A stretch of DNA of 64,000 bases from Chrysopilus asiliformis (taxonomy: Eukaryota; Arthropoda; Insecta; Diptera; Rhagionidae), in NCBI GenBank assembly GCA_964034945.1, contig OZ035962.1, positions 9,065,789 through 9,129,788 on the forward strand, given 5' to 3'. The notes under the pieces are model-generated. The model was not told the DNA's origin, searched no databases, and saw only the letters and a program-made list of their open reading frames with translations. The position numbers and the translations under genes were made by a program. Every line of letters begins with the position of its first letter. Within the stretch, counting starts at the first letter, position 1. Shown here in pieces: positions 9,178-20,276 of this stretch.

Positions 9178-11485
9178 GATTCTTGAACGAAATTGGTATC
9201 CTTCACCTAATTTTTCATATTTTTTGTATTATGACAAGTTTTAACGTTCCAATCAAAAAAAAAATTATTGTTTGATTTGATTGAAAGTAGGTTCTTGAAG
9301 GCGTCCTTGCATGTGAATTACCTTTAGAATTGATGATTTGGTAATGTTGGTCACTGCCACAAGTTTGAGTTGCTTTTAATCATTGCGTTACGTTGCTTGT
9401 CTTGCAATAATTTTCAGACGATTTTTTTTTCATGGCATGCACGCCAGCCAGGCGCCAGTTAAGCGTATCAGCATCTTTTCCGCAACGCGGCAAAAATCAA
9501 TTAATTTGCAAATAATAGTAAATATGTTCAAGTACACTCGTAAAGTAAAATAATAAAATAAAATGTAAAAACGATCGAACAAATAAAATTTAAAAAAAAA
9601 AACCATTGGCTGGTTGGCGGTTCGGTTTTCTGATCGCGTCGGAAATATCATCATAGGTGAACGACAGCCAAGAGTCATACGTGGAAAATTTTATAGGCGA
9701 TGCACTTAAACACATAATGCACTCATTGCATAAGAGTTTGCGCTAATTGCGTAACATTATTGGTTAAGAATTACACACAGAACCGATGGCGGCGGCTTTC
9801 GTCGAGTGAAAAAAAAACGAAATCTGAATACAAACTTAAACCAGGTTTTGATTTCTTCAGGTTAATTTTATGAGGTCCACCTGTCCTTGGCGACGCTAAG
9901 ATGACCGCATGCTATGCATACACAACACATAAGTAGTCATAAAAATACCAAAGTTATTGGCGAAAGGAATCTACCTTGACATTAAAACTTTGGAGATTGT
10001 ATCAAGAAGATACTTGAGAAATTGCAATTACAAAGAATTGAAACAATGTATCCGACGAGTGTTATCCTCTTTTTAATACAAAAACAATTAACGCAAAGAA
10101 ACGTCAAAAAATCGCTGAACAAATTTTTCAAAATTCTGTTTCTGATTTTAATGATTTTCGGATATGCTATTCAAAAAATAAAAGACGCATTTTTTATAGC
10201 CGCTATTAGAGGATAATGTAAACATTTAGGAATAATGTAAACCGTTGAAATCACCATATAAAAAAACATTTGTATATGAAAGAAATTTTTTTTGGAGGTT
10301 GGGTTTGGGAGGCCGGTCAAAAATTGCCCAAAACCCGTTTTAAGAGGTCCAGAATGCAAAAAAAAATACATTTAAGATTTTTTTTTTGATTTTTCAGTGG
10401 CGTAGGCGTATTTTTCATCCGACGGGGCAACTAAGCCTGAGGTCGAAAGCTATTCTCTAGACGCATCTTTTCGAGTTTACGGTTTTGAAGTCGGTTGAAA
10501 AACCCGGGTTCAAAGCGGTTTGAATTTTTTTGTGCGGCCCCTACGGTCGAGCGACTAAATTTTAAACATGTTTTGGAAAGCACTATATACCCGCAATCTA
10601 CCAGCAAAAATATGAAGGCCCTAGCGACGTGCGTCAGTATAGTGTATTTTATTCAAAAAATTTCAAAACTCGAAAATTAATTGAGGTAGAAAGTTTATGT
10701 CTGCCATAGAACAGGATTAAAAGTTAAACCTCTTCCAAAAATGGGAAACATTTTTTTGCGATTTTATCGAAAACGGTTCATTTTTTTTCAAAAATCGTTT
10801 TTGATGTGGCTTTCTATCGATCGACTCCATTTTTTCGACGAGTTTCCTGTCGAGTTTTCTGTCCAGAGTTAAAGACAATTTCGGTCAGCTTAAATCAAGA
10901 TTTGAAAATTTAGTAATACGAAACTAGTAAATGTTGTAATAAATATGATAACCTTTAATAGCATTTTCGGTGATACCCATGTATCTGCCACCATATATAA
11001 TACACTTCAAGTGGCTGATATGTTCATACAAAACTGCTGGTAAGTTAGTTATTACTATTTAGGGGGCTGTTAAAAATCGGAGTTTGCTGAAGTAAATATT
11101 GTATCTATCAAAGTTTAGAAATTGATTTTCCCTATTACTTAATTTAAGTCATCTTGCATTTTAGGTCAAAAGATCCTTATTTTATTACATTTACCTCGTT
11201 TGAGATAACGTGTTTCCTGTCCATAGTCAGTAACACCCTATCCTCCCAGTCAACTTACCTAAAAAAATAAAAAACAAATGTTAATTTATATTTTTCTAAA
11301 AGTTCGGTTCATATTTGAATTTTTAACATTGGAATTTTTTTAATTTCTCCAAATTAAGAGTTTAGCGGTTTTTCTGCGTTAATCAAGTATCAAAAGAATA
11401 TTCTTCCGGTCATGTATCTGAAAAAAATATACCCAATATGATCAGGAAATGCAATTACTAGTCTTGTGTATGTAACTAAAACCAA
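9178..11485. other. Unique AT-rich stretch
   Basis: No gene recognised. A CAGTGGCGTAGG segment at 10396 resembles a hAT-type terminus but no partner end was found. Short open frames look random. Confidence 0.4.
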
Positions 11486-11489
11486 TGAG

Positions 11490-11720
11490 TTATTGAAATT
11501 TTGGGGAACGGAAACCGGAAGCAAATATTTGAAATCTTAGAAACTAAAATCAGAAGCAGAACTAGATTTTAAAATTTTGGGAACCAAAAGCAATACCAGA
11601 ACCAAATCAAGAAATTGTGAGAACCAAAACAAAACCAGAATTTTTTTTTAAAATTTCTGGCAGTAAAACCAGAAACTTTAAATTCAATTCACTCTTGAAC
11701 CAAAACCGAACCACGCTTAG
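11490..11720 (-). repeat. Diverged repeat rich in GGTTTTGGTTC phrases (copy 1)
   Basis: On the minus strand TTCGGTTTTGGTTCAAG is followed by further spaced copies of TTTTGGTTC-type units. The same order, including TTGGTTCAAG then GAATTGAATTT-like sequence, recurs on the plus strand at 60405-60600. Class unknown. Confidence 0.5.
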
Positions 11721-11944
11721 AAATTTTTTGGTTGCATCTCTGGTGGCAAATGGAGTTTCTGAGATACGTAAAAACTAGTATGGGAGACCGACGATATCGC
11801 ATCCTTTTACACCTCATAAAGGGCTATATTAGAAATACAACTTCAAAATTCATGGATGTAACATTTACGGCTAATCGGTTTAGGTGTTTTTACACAAAAA
11901 GTAGGCAGCCAGACAGATACGAAGTAAATTTCATTTTTTCATAA

Positions 11945-13235
11945 ATTATCATATGGAAAAAGACCTCGTAATGTGAATTCAACCGAGAAAACCGCCACAT
12001 ATTTTGAAAAGATGGCGGAAACGGTTTCTCAGCTTGTAGCTCAGCTCAGCCATTGTCAGTTCGTGTGGTTCTAGAAAAAGCTGTAGTAACCGCAAATTGA
12101 TATACGCGATTGCACAGTTCTGTTCTGCTATTCATCAACCAGGGAAGTCGCATTGAATTCGCAATTTCCAGTCTAGTGTCGCGTTTCGTTTACTTTTTTT
12201 TACTGAACCCAGAATAGTCGCCTATTGTTTGATCGTTGAGTGCTCATAGGCCTTAATTTTTCACTTATCTTTTATTATTATGCTTATATGATTAGAACGT
12301 CTTGTCTGGCTTTACGAGTACTTGTGGCTGCAGTTTATGGAAATTTGAATTATACGGCGGTGGTCTTTTGGTTTTAATTTTATTTTTTTTACTTCGGCTG
12401 GCACCGCCAGAAGGCAGGCTAGGAATTGTGATGTGTGCATTTTTGATACGTGTGCGTCCAATTGAGTGCACTTTGCTTAGTACAAGAATTGCATTTTGTG
12501 CAAATTTGCTAGACAAACTGTCGCGTCTTTCATGCATTAGCGACGCCATGTGCAAGAGATCTCGGCAGACATTTCATATGTTTGCATTTTATTTTCAAGG
12601 TGCGTAATGGCTTGGGTTCTTCGCTTTTCAGTAATTTTAATATTTTTTTAAAGAAATGCTGATAAAGGGTAAACGTCCAATATTGAGCCCTGGGATGGAA
12701 CTTAAATGATTAAAAATGGAAGGAGAGTGTTAGTTATGTACGATTTTTACAGCGGCACAAGTTCGGACTGCAAAATACCTTTCAATACGAAATTTGGACG
12801 AAAAAGTCCTTAAAATTGTCTTGTAGAAGTTCTGAAATTTGCGGTCGTTGAACAAAGCTTCAGTTCCAATTTTTAATTTCTACAGAGTAATTTTTTTTCA
12901 TAATTTTGTTATTTTTCAAAAAAAAAATCCTTTTGTGGTGTAACAAAACGTTACATATTTAGGAGGAGAGGGGGCGGTAGTATTTGGAACTGAGGTGGCG
13001 GTTTCCTCACACGAAAAATTGGGAAAAACGTAGGGCAGGGGGGTTATAGATAGTAACGCGGCGAAAATTCTAGTAATGTATTTTATTAGCAGTCCGTAAA
13101 AACAAGAAACTAAAAAAGGATTTTTTGAAAAGTGAGTCTTATTAACTTTTATAGATTTTCGAGAAGCCAAATTAGCTAAAAAAAATTTAAATTTGTTTAA
13201 AACATAAGACAAATAAAATTTTTATTTAAAACAGG
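11945..13235. other. Unique stretch without recognised gene
   Basis: 12000-12620 is of more balanced composition than its surroundings and holds a 101-codon plus-strand frame (12302-12607) with no recognisable domain; it reads as non-coding. 12700-13235 is AT-rich spacer. Confidence 0.35.
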
Positions 13236-13238
13236 AGG

Positions 13239-13705
13239 CAATCGTCAAATAATCTATATGAGGGCAGACAAAATTTTTATGGAAAAAATTCATTTATATG
13301 CGCGAGAGGGGAAGAAGTGGTCCGATTGGATTTTGGTGTATGGATGAGATATGTAAAATCCTATTCTAAACACATATTATCTTAAAAAAAAAAATCAATG
13401 CGAATCGCTGTTTTCGAGAACATTGTAAAAAACTGTATCGTTTGTATGGGGGAGGATGGAAGGAATGATCCGATTGTGCACGTATGAAAGCTTAGCTTTT
13501 CCATTTACGAAAAACGCAATTATTTCAAGGCTCTAGCTCAATTACTTCGCAAGTTATGGTGTTCACGGACAGATTGACAGACGGACGGACAAGCGGAAAT
13601 CGAAATCTTTTGTCAGTTCATTTTTGTGTCCGATGTTTGGTTCGATGCGTTACAATCGGTATAATAAATCTAATACACTACTATATAATTCTCATATAGA
13701 GTATA
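13239..13705 (-). mobile_element. Dispersed repeat R1, copy a
   Basis: Minus-oriented copy of the most abundant interspersed family here. In family orientation the order is: ATACTCTATATGAT-type palindromic end, AGTATATTAGATTTAG, GACAAAAGATTTTGATTTCC, GTCTGTCTG run, GTGAACACCATAACTTTCG, GAAATTTTGTACAGTTGCG, CCCATACAAACGAAACAG, TTTTCTCGAAAACGGTGAGT, ATCAAAATCCAATCGGACCA, AATGGATTTTTT, and a second CATATAGAGTAT end. No coding capacity. Confidence 0.75.
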
Positions 13706-13709
13706 AGAA

Positions 13710-14480
13710 GTTGATATCGCCTCAGGAATCCTTATTTTAGCTAAAATTCTTAATCTCAAACCTATCGAGACATTTTAATAAAGCACGTATAAAGAAGCTA
13801 AAATCATTTTGACACCAATCGGTGGATTTTGATCCAAACAATTACAAATATTACGGTGATCTGCACGTTCCAAATCGCCTCTCAGTCAGTCATAGTCCAA
13901 TTCACGACTCATTAAAAACCGGCCAAAATGGATAAAAAATAATGACAACCAAAAAAGAGATGAAACCTTTCAAGAAATTCTCAAAAAATTAATTAAAGCT
14001 AATAATAGAGATGGTAGAACAAAAACCGAAGCTCAGACAAGTACATCCAGGAGTAGGTATGACAAAGCTTATTTTAATTGTGGTGTCTGAATACAAGAGG
14101 TAAAAAAATGATAATAAAAAAAAACGGGAAAAGTTGTTATGGGTGGAAGATTGGAAGGCCATTCGACTAGAGATCCTTATGAGACTGTCGGTGGTTAAAA
14201 AACAAGTTTAGAAAAAATATCCTTCATCGACTTTTCAGCTCGGCGACCAATCTCAAGCAGCCAACACAATTACCCCCTTTTACACCAAGTGGGCGGCCAC
14301 ACTACCACTTGATGAACGACCGTACATATTCGAGGGGAGGGAGAGGGGGTGCAACAATAGCAACGAAAACACCAGCAGTTCCATGTATTCATTTCCTATA
14401 TCGAAATCACCAGGAGTTGCCAGGACGAAGATTAAATAAACGAACGAATATACACGCATAGAAAAAAATATAAGAAAAGC
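13710..14480. other. Unique spacer between R1 copies
   Basis: No gene recognised. 14230-14430 is more GC-rich (GGGCGGCCACAC, GGGAGGGAGAGGGGG). Confidence 0.4.
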
Positions 14481-14481
14481 T

Positions 14482-14908
14482 ACAATCGTAAAATACTCTA
14501 TATGATGACAGACAAAAAATTTATTTAAAAAAAAATCCATTTGTATAGTAGCGGAGAAAAAGAGTGGTCCGATTGGATTTTGATGTATGGAACGGTTATG
14601 TAATATCATATACTAAACACAATTTATCTTTATAGATTTTTCCATATGACTCACCGTTTTTGAGAAAATTGCCAAAAACTGTTTCGGTTGTCTGGAAAAG
14701 CGGGGAAGGAATGGTCCAATTTCGCTGTACAAAATTTCAAGTATCTATAGCTCAATCCTTTCGAAAGTTATGGTGTTCACGAACAGACAGACAGACAGAC
14801 ATAGCCGGACATGTGGAAATCAAAATCTTTTGTCATCCCTAACACCTTAGTGTAGTTCATTTTTGTGTCCCATGCGTTAAAACAAATCTAATATACTTCT
14901 ATATGATA
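14482..14908 (-). mobile_element. Dispersed repeat R1, copy b
   Basis: Minus-oriented R1 running from CAATCGTAAAATACTC to the terminal CTTCTATATGATA. Its last palindromic end is cut by the Helitron-like element at 14909, which gives a relative age. Confidence 0.75.
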
Positions 14909-15428
14909 TCTATACTAATTATATAAAGAGGTAAAGTTTGTTTGTTTGTTTGTTTGTGCAGGGTAATCTCTGGAACCACTGATCCGATTCTGAAAATTCT
15001 TTCACTGATAGAAAGCTACACTATTCCCGAGTGTTATAGGCTACTTTTTATTGACCTCCCCCCTCTCCTTTGGTACCCCTTCCCTGATAACTTTCGAACC
15101 GTTCAACCGATTGGGGTGCGGCTTTCATTAATATAGAAGTCATTCCTCAAGGAAATTTTTCGCCCACTAATATCTACCCTCCCTCCTCTCAGTAAACCCC
15201 CTCGCCTGCTATCTTCTACAACAATGAGAGATTCGGATTCGGTTTTCTCCTTTAGGAAGGTCAGCCCTTAGGGAGATTTTTCGCCCACTAATATCTACCC
15301 TCCCTCCTCTCAGTAAACCCCCTCGCCTGCTACCTTCTACAACAATGAGAGATTCGGATTCGGTTTTCTCCTTTAGGAAGGTCAGCCCTTAGGGAGATTT
15401 TTCGCCCACTAATATCTACCCCCCCCCA
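14909..15428 (+). mobile_element. Helitron-like element, right end lost at the hexamer array
   Basis: Begins TC after A inside the R1 end, then TATACTAATTATATAAAGAGG and a (TTTG)n run, and CACTGATCCGATTCTG, the usual head of family H. It continues into the 121-bp tandem repeat and stops at the purine array; no CTAG end is visible. Either the array expanded inside the element or it replaced the 3' end. Confidence 0.5.
15161..15420. repeat. 121-bp tandem repeat, about 2.2 units
   Basis: CGCCCACTAATATCTACC recurs at 15161, 15282 and 15403 at a constant 121-base period. The repeated units are nearly identical. The third is cut by the C-run at the edge of the purine array. Confidence 0.85.
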
Positions 15429-16916
15429 GGGTAAGGGGAAGGAGAAGGAGAAGGAGAAGGAGAAGGAGAAGGAGAAGGGGAAGGGGACAGGGAAGGGGAA
15501 GGGGAAGGGGAAGGGGAAGGGGAAGGGGAAGGGAAAGGGGAAGGGGAAGGGGAAGGGGAAGGGGAAGGGGAAGGGGAAGGGGAAGGGGAAGGGAAAGGGG
15601 AAGGGGAAGGGGAAGGGGAAGGGGAAGGGGAAGGGGAAGGGGAAGGGGAAGGGGAAGGGGAAGGGGAAGGGGAAGGGGAAGGGGAAGGGAAAGGGGAAGG
15701 GAAAGGGAAAGGGAAAGGGAAAGGGAAAGGGAAAGGGAAAGGGAAAGGGAAAGGGAAAGGGAAAGGGAAAGGGAAAGGGAAAGGGAAAGGGAAAGGGAAA
15801 GGGAAAGGGAAAGGGAAAGGGAAAGGGAAAGGGAAAGGGAAAGGGGAAGGGAAAGGGAAAGGGGAAGGGAAAGGGAAAGGGGAAGGGAAAGGGAAAGGGA
15901 AAGGGAAAGGGAAAGGGAAAGGGAAAGGGGAAGGGGAAGGGGAAGGGAAAGGGAAAGGGAAAGGGAAAGGGAAAGGGAAAGGGAAAGGGAAAGGGAAAGG
16001 GAAAGGGAAAGGGAAAGGGAAAGGGAAAGGGAAAGGGAAAGGGAAAGGGAAAGGGAAAGGGAAAGGGAAAGGGAAAGGGAAAGGGAAAGGGAAAGGGAAA
16101 GGGAAAGGGAAAGGGAAAGGGAAAGGGAAAGGGAAAGGGAAAGGGAAAGGGAAAGGGAAAGGGAAAGGGAAAGGGAAAGGGAAAGGGAAAGGGAAAGGGA
16201 AAGGGAAAGGGAAAGGGAAAGGGAAAGGGAAAGGGAAAGGGAAAGGGAAAGGGAAAGGGAAAGGGAAAGGGAAAGGGAAAGGGAAAGGGAAAGGGAAAGG
16301 GAAAGGGAAAGGGAAAGGGAAAGGGAAAGGGAAAGGGAAAGGGAAAGGGAAAGGGAAAGGGAAAGGGAAAGGGAAAGGGAAAGGGAAAGGGAAAGGGAAA
16401 GGGAAAGGGAAAGGGAAAGGGAAAGGGAAAGGGAAAGGGAAAGGGAAAGGGAAAGGGAAAGGGAAAGGGAAAGGGAAAGGGAAAGGGAAAGGGAAAGGGA
16501 AAGGGAAAGGGAAAGGGAAAGGGAAAGGGAAAGGGAAAGGGAAAGGGAAAGGGAAAGGGAAAGGGAAAGGGAAAGGGAAAGGGAAAGGGAAAGGGAAAGG
16601 GAAAGGGAAAGGGAAAGGGAAAGGGAAAGGGAAAGGGAAAGGGAAAGGGAAAGGGAAAGGGAAAGGGAAAGGGAAAGGGAAAGGGAAAGGGAAAGGGAAA
16701 GGGAAAGGGAAAGGGAAAGGGAAAGGGAAAGGGAAAGGGAAAGGGAAAGGGAAAGGGAAAGGGAAAGGGAAAGGGAAAGGGAAAGGGAAAGGGAAAGGGA
16801 AAGGGAAAGGGAAAGGGAAAGGGAAAGGGAAAGGGAAAGGGAAAGGGAAAGGGAAAGGGAAAGGGAAAGGGAAAGGGAAAGGGAAAGGGAAAGGGAAAGG
16901 GAAAGGGAAAGGGGGG
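15429..16916. repeat. Purine-only hexanucleotide array, (GGGAAA)n with GGGGAA and GGAGAA variants
   Basis: About 1.49 kb in which the plus strand is almost entirely G and A. Order: GGAGAA units (about 15438-15475), mainly GGGGAA units to about 15690, GGGAAA with scattered GGGGAA to 15942, then about 970 bases of uninterrupted GGGAAA (about 160 units) to 16911. The long minus-strand Phe-Pro/Ser-Pro open frame is only the translation of this array. Polypurine tracts with regularly spaced G-runs can form triplex or G-quadruplex structures. The exact length in an assembly is uncertain. Confidence 0.95.
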
Positions 16917-17014
16917 AAAGAAGAAATAGTAGGAGGGTGGTAGGTAGAGGGAGGAAGTGGAGAGAGGAGGGGATAAATTACTGATGTTTCGTCATACATT
17001 GCAATATATACATA

Positions 17015-17527
17015 TCTATATATATAAAAATGGATGTTTGTCTATTTGTCTGTCTGTCTGAGATTACAAAACTCAAAAACTACTGGACCGATTTTTACGC
17101 GGTTTTTTGCAAAATGATCTGTGTTGCCAGAAGCAGGTTTTTAGCTATGTTAGATTTTTAAAATTCGAGAGAGAAGGTCCTGTAAGGATAACGCAAATGT
17201 CCTTTTTCCAATTTTTCTTGAAACAATTGACACTAGGGGGTTTTCGAGGTCGCTGATCGCGAATCCAGTGTTCGATTTTTCAAATGCTAAACGGAAGGTC
17301 CTGTAAAGATAACGGAAATGTCCTTTTTCCAATTTTTCTCGCAAAAATCGGCTTTGGGAGGTTTTCAGGGTTGCTTATCACGAATCTGAAGTTGGAATTT
17401 CAAAATTCGAAACGGAAGGTCCTGTAAGGATAACATTTTTTCCCAAAACTTTTTAAGTTATCTATGGTTTTTTGGCATTCTAAAAGTTATACAAAAAACT
17501 TTTAGCTGCCAACGAAGGGTCTGCTAG
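17015..17527 (+). mobile_element. Helitron-like non-autonomous element (family H)
   Basis: Starts TC after A (17014/17015) with TCTATATATATAAAAATGG and a GTCT run, then ACTACTGGACCGATTTTTAC, and ends CTGCTAG before T (17527/17528). Three internal units carry GGTCCTGTAAGGATAACG (near 17176, 17299, 17418) at a period of about 122. Same family as 7664-8031. Minus-strand frames are repeat-derived. Confidence 0.7.
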
Positions 17528-19142
17528 TATCATATAAAGTTGTTAAAGAATGATCAAGGAATAGTAACATCGTAAAACAACAATGATATGTTTCGCGTGT
17601 GAAAAAAAGATATAATAGTAAAAATGACAAATGTTTAAATATTCCCATAATGAATATAATTATTTTTTTATAACCAATAATCAAGATCCACGACAAATGT
17701 GATAGTTACGATTCGCCATTACTAAATAGTTGAAAACAGATATTTTTTCTCTGCGTGTAAGAACACCCAGTCAAAAAGAGAAAATTAGAGGGAAAAACAG
17801 AAAAAAAAATCATTTTTCTTTTGAAAAAAAAAAAATTGGGAAAAAAAGGTGGAGGGAAACGGAAAAACGCCACAAAAGAAGAAAACCATCCAAGAGAGCA
17901 CTCGAACAAAGATGTCCTTCAGACAACCAGAAAATCCTCAACCTAGATATCTTCTACATACGGGGAATCATGATGATGATGACTAGGATAACGATGACAA
18001 CGATGACGGCAATGAGGGTTGATGGTGTTTGCGAAGTGAAGGGTGACATGACGGATGTGATATACAAAGAGTACCTACATGTGGTACATTTTATTTAGTG
18101 ATAGAGGTTAAGAGGGACTACAAGGCGACATCATTCCAAAATTTGTGCTGAAAAGCGATGACGGGAATGAAAGAATCAAAGATGAAAATGGTGAACGGAC
18201 TAAGGAATAATAAGACCGAGACACAAGAGGAACCTTAAGTCATCGGATAGACCGCCAATGATGCTAACGATTATGATAAGAATAGGCAGGCATTCACCAT
18301 TAACGATATTTGTTGGCTGCTTCCTTCATCAAGCTTGCTGGTTGTCCTCCCCGCTTAAGTTCTTGAGAAAAAGATTTCTGTGGAATATTAAGATAGATGT
18401 CAGGACGTCTAAAGCACTTCTATTTTTCCTTGGAAGGACTCCATATGTGATTTAGAATGCAGTGGAATACGGATAATTGTAGATACCCCTCACATATTTT
18501 AGTGGCTTCACACACTGCATGCGGATTCAATGTGAACTAAATCGCTATGAAAACGTTGATAAAAATACACACGCATAAATAGAAAAATACGAAAAAAAGA
18601 ACATCTGTATAGAAGGTAGTTTAGATAAAATAACATTTCATAATCACAAAATGATTGATAGATTATATGACTCTCCAAGTTTATGTGGTTTCTATTTTCC
18701 TTGTGAGTTTTGAGCTCCACGGGGAATCACCCGGCAGCCGAGTGAATTATGACAATCGGGACTGGAAGGAGTCAGATAAGTGAATGAGTTAGTGGGTCCG
18801 AAGGGAATCTTGCTTGTCTTCTTTATTATTTATTATGTTTTTTATGTTCTAAATGTGACAAAATAGCAATAGAAAAAAGATTTGCTGTGGAATACAGTTG
18901 GAAGATAGAAAATCTGTGGTGGAATCGAATATTTAGGGGCAATGATATATAACGATTTATGGATGTGGCACAAGCAAAGTGGGGTTTACAGAATTTTAAA
19001 ACGCGTCGTACTTGAAAATTAATTTCATTGAGAAGAAATTACTTGACTGTTTGTTACCAAGAAAGTTCAAATTAAGTATATTCGATTTTTTTAAAAATAT
19101 TTTTAGGTTACTTATAAATTTACACTATCAAATTATTAGATT
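17528..19142. other. Unique stretch without recognised gene
   Basis: Contains a 122-codon plus frame (17730-18098) of low complexity (Lys/Arg-rich then Met/Thr-rich) with no domain; probably not coding. Confidence 0.4.
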
Positions 19143-19326
19143 CCCAGTTAACCAATGTTGAAATTTTTGTGCCGTGTCCAAATGAACCACACAATTTTCG
19201 CGTGCAAAATTGCAGATTATTTGTGGGCACACTTGGAATTATGTATGTACCATATGGTACGTTATGGTATGATATTCTATTTCTGTTCCAAAAATTGACT
19301 GCAATTATTTTGAAAGTACCATTATA
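19143..19326. mobile_element. Family M2, diverged truncated copy 3
   Basis: Starts CCCAGTTAACCAATGTTG, a mutated M2 terminus, and follows the M2 interior in the orientation opposite to copies 1 and 2. The other terminus is not found before the R1 end at 19331. It is clearly older than copies 1 and 2. Confidence 0.6.
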
Positions 19327-19330
19327 TTTA

Positions 19331-19507
19331 TACTCTATATCAGAGGTCGGCAAATAGTTTCCATGCAGGTCCGGATAATTTGACAAAAAAATTTCAAGGT
19401 TAAAAAAAACTTTTTTTAATAAATTTATTTATTTTTGTATTAAAAACACAGTTTAAGCCATTTAGGGTAAATTATTTAATAGAATAAAATATAAATTATA
19501 AAGTTTC

Positions 19508-19538
<31 letters not shown>

Positions 19539-20276
19539 AATTTTATACTTGATTAGTTTAATGAGGGAAATGACATTTCTTGTCCTTTGGCGGTCCATTT
19601 ATTTCCCCTCCGCGATCCGGATTCGGACCCTATTGCCGACTCCTGCTCTATATGATATATCATATAGAAGTATATTAGATTTTGTATACCCTTTGTAGCG
19701 CATTGAACCAATCGTCGGCCACATAAAAGAAGGGATGACAAAAAGTTTTAATTTCCCCATGTCCATCCGTCCGTGAACACCATTACTTTCGAAAGGATTG
19801 AACTACAGACTTGAAATTTTGTACAGTTACGTTTCTCGTAAATGGCTAAGAGCGGTTTGCACCAACGAAACTTAGCAACTTATGTCGAACTTAAATTTGT
19901 TAAGTGCCAGAATTTCTATGGTTTAAGAAGGTTAAGCATAACTTAAATAGTTATGACTTGTATCAGCAAACGGGCCTAAGTAAGTTCTTGAACGGACAAA
20001 ATTGTATCATGCCTCCCCGCTCCACCATATAAACGAAACAGTCTTTTGCCATTTTCTCGAAAACGGTAAATGTTTTTGAAAAAATTATAAAGGTAAAATG
20101 TGTTTACAATATGATTTTACATAACCATTCCATACATCAAAATCCAATCGGAGCACTCCTTCTCCCCTATACAAATAGATTTTTTTAAATAAACATTTTG
20201 TCTGACGACTATTTGACGAATGGTCCTGGCAATTGTATTTTTTTTTTGAAAAGTTAAGAAACAATACACGAAAAGG
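19331..20276 (+). mobile_element. Dispersed repeat R1, copy c, with nested insertions
   Basis: The R1 left end TACTCTATAT is split at 19340 by the hAT miniature and resumes at 19654 with GATATATCATATAGAAG; the rest runs through CATCAAAATCCAATCGGAGC and GGCAATTGTATT. The LINE is inserted at its right edge. Confidence 0.75.
19341..19645. mobile_element. hAT miniature element
   Basis: Termini CAGAGGTCGGCAA and, inversely, CAGGAGTCGGCAA, the CAG-nGGTCGGCAA type known for hAT elements. An exact 8-bp target duplication CTCTATAT flanks it (19333-19340, 19646-19653), the diagnostic length for hAT. The body is non-coding and includes an (ATA)n run near 19508-19535. It is inserted in the R1 terminal palindrome. 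Confidence 0.88.

Noticed and set aside
10396..10440. CAGTGGCGTAGG segment as a hAT element
   Set aside because: No inverse partner terminus or 8-bp duplication found.
12302..12607. 101-codon plus frame with hydrophobic stretch
   Set aside because: A complementary frame on the minus strand is equally long and neither shows a domain or start context.
15943..16911. GGGAAA array as a telomere
   Set aside because: It is interstitial, lies within ordinary sequence, and does not match the TTAGG arthropod telomere unit or the retroelement telomeres of flies.
15416..16999. 527-codon minus-strand frame rich in Phe-Pro and Ser-Pro
   Set aside because: It is the translation of the hexanucleotide array; no independent coding evidence.
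17730..18098. 122-codon plus frame
   Set aside because: Low-complexity Lys/Arg and Met/Thr stretches from A-rich and ATG/ACG simple repeats.
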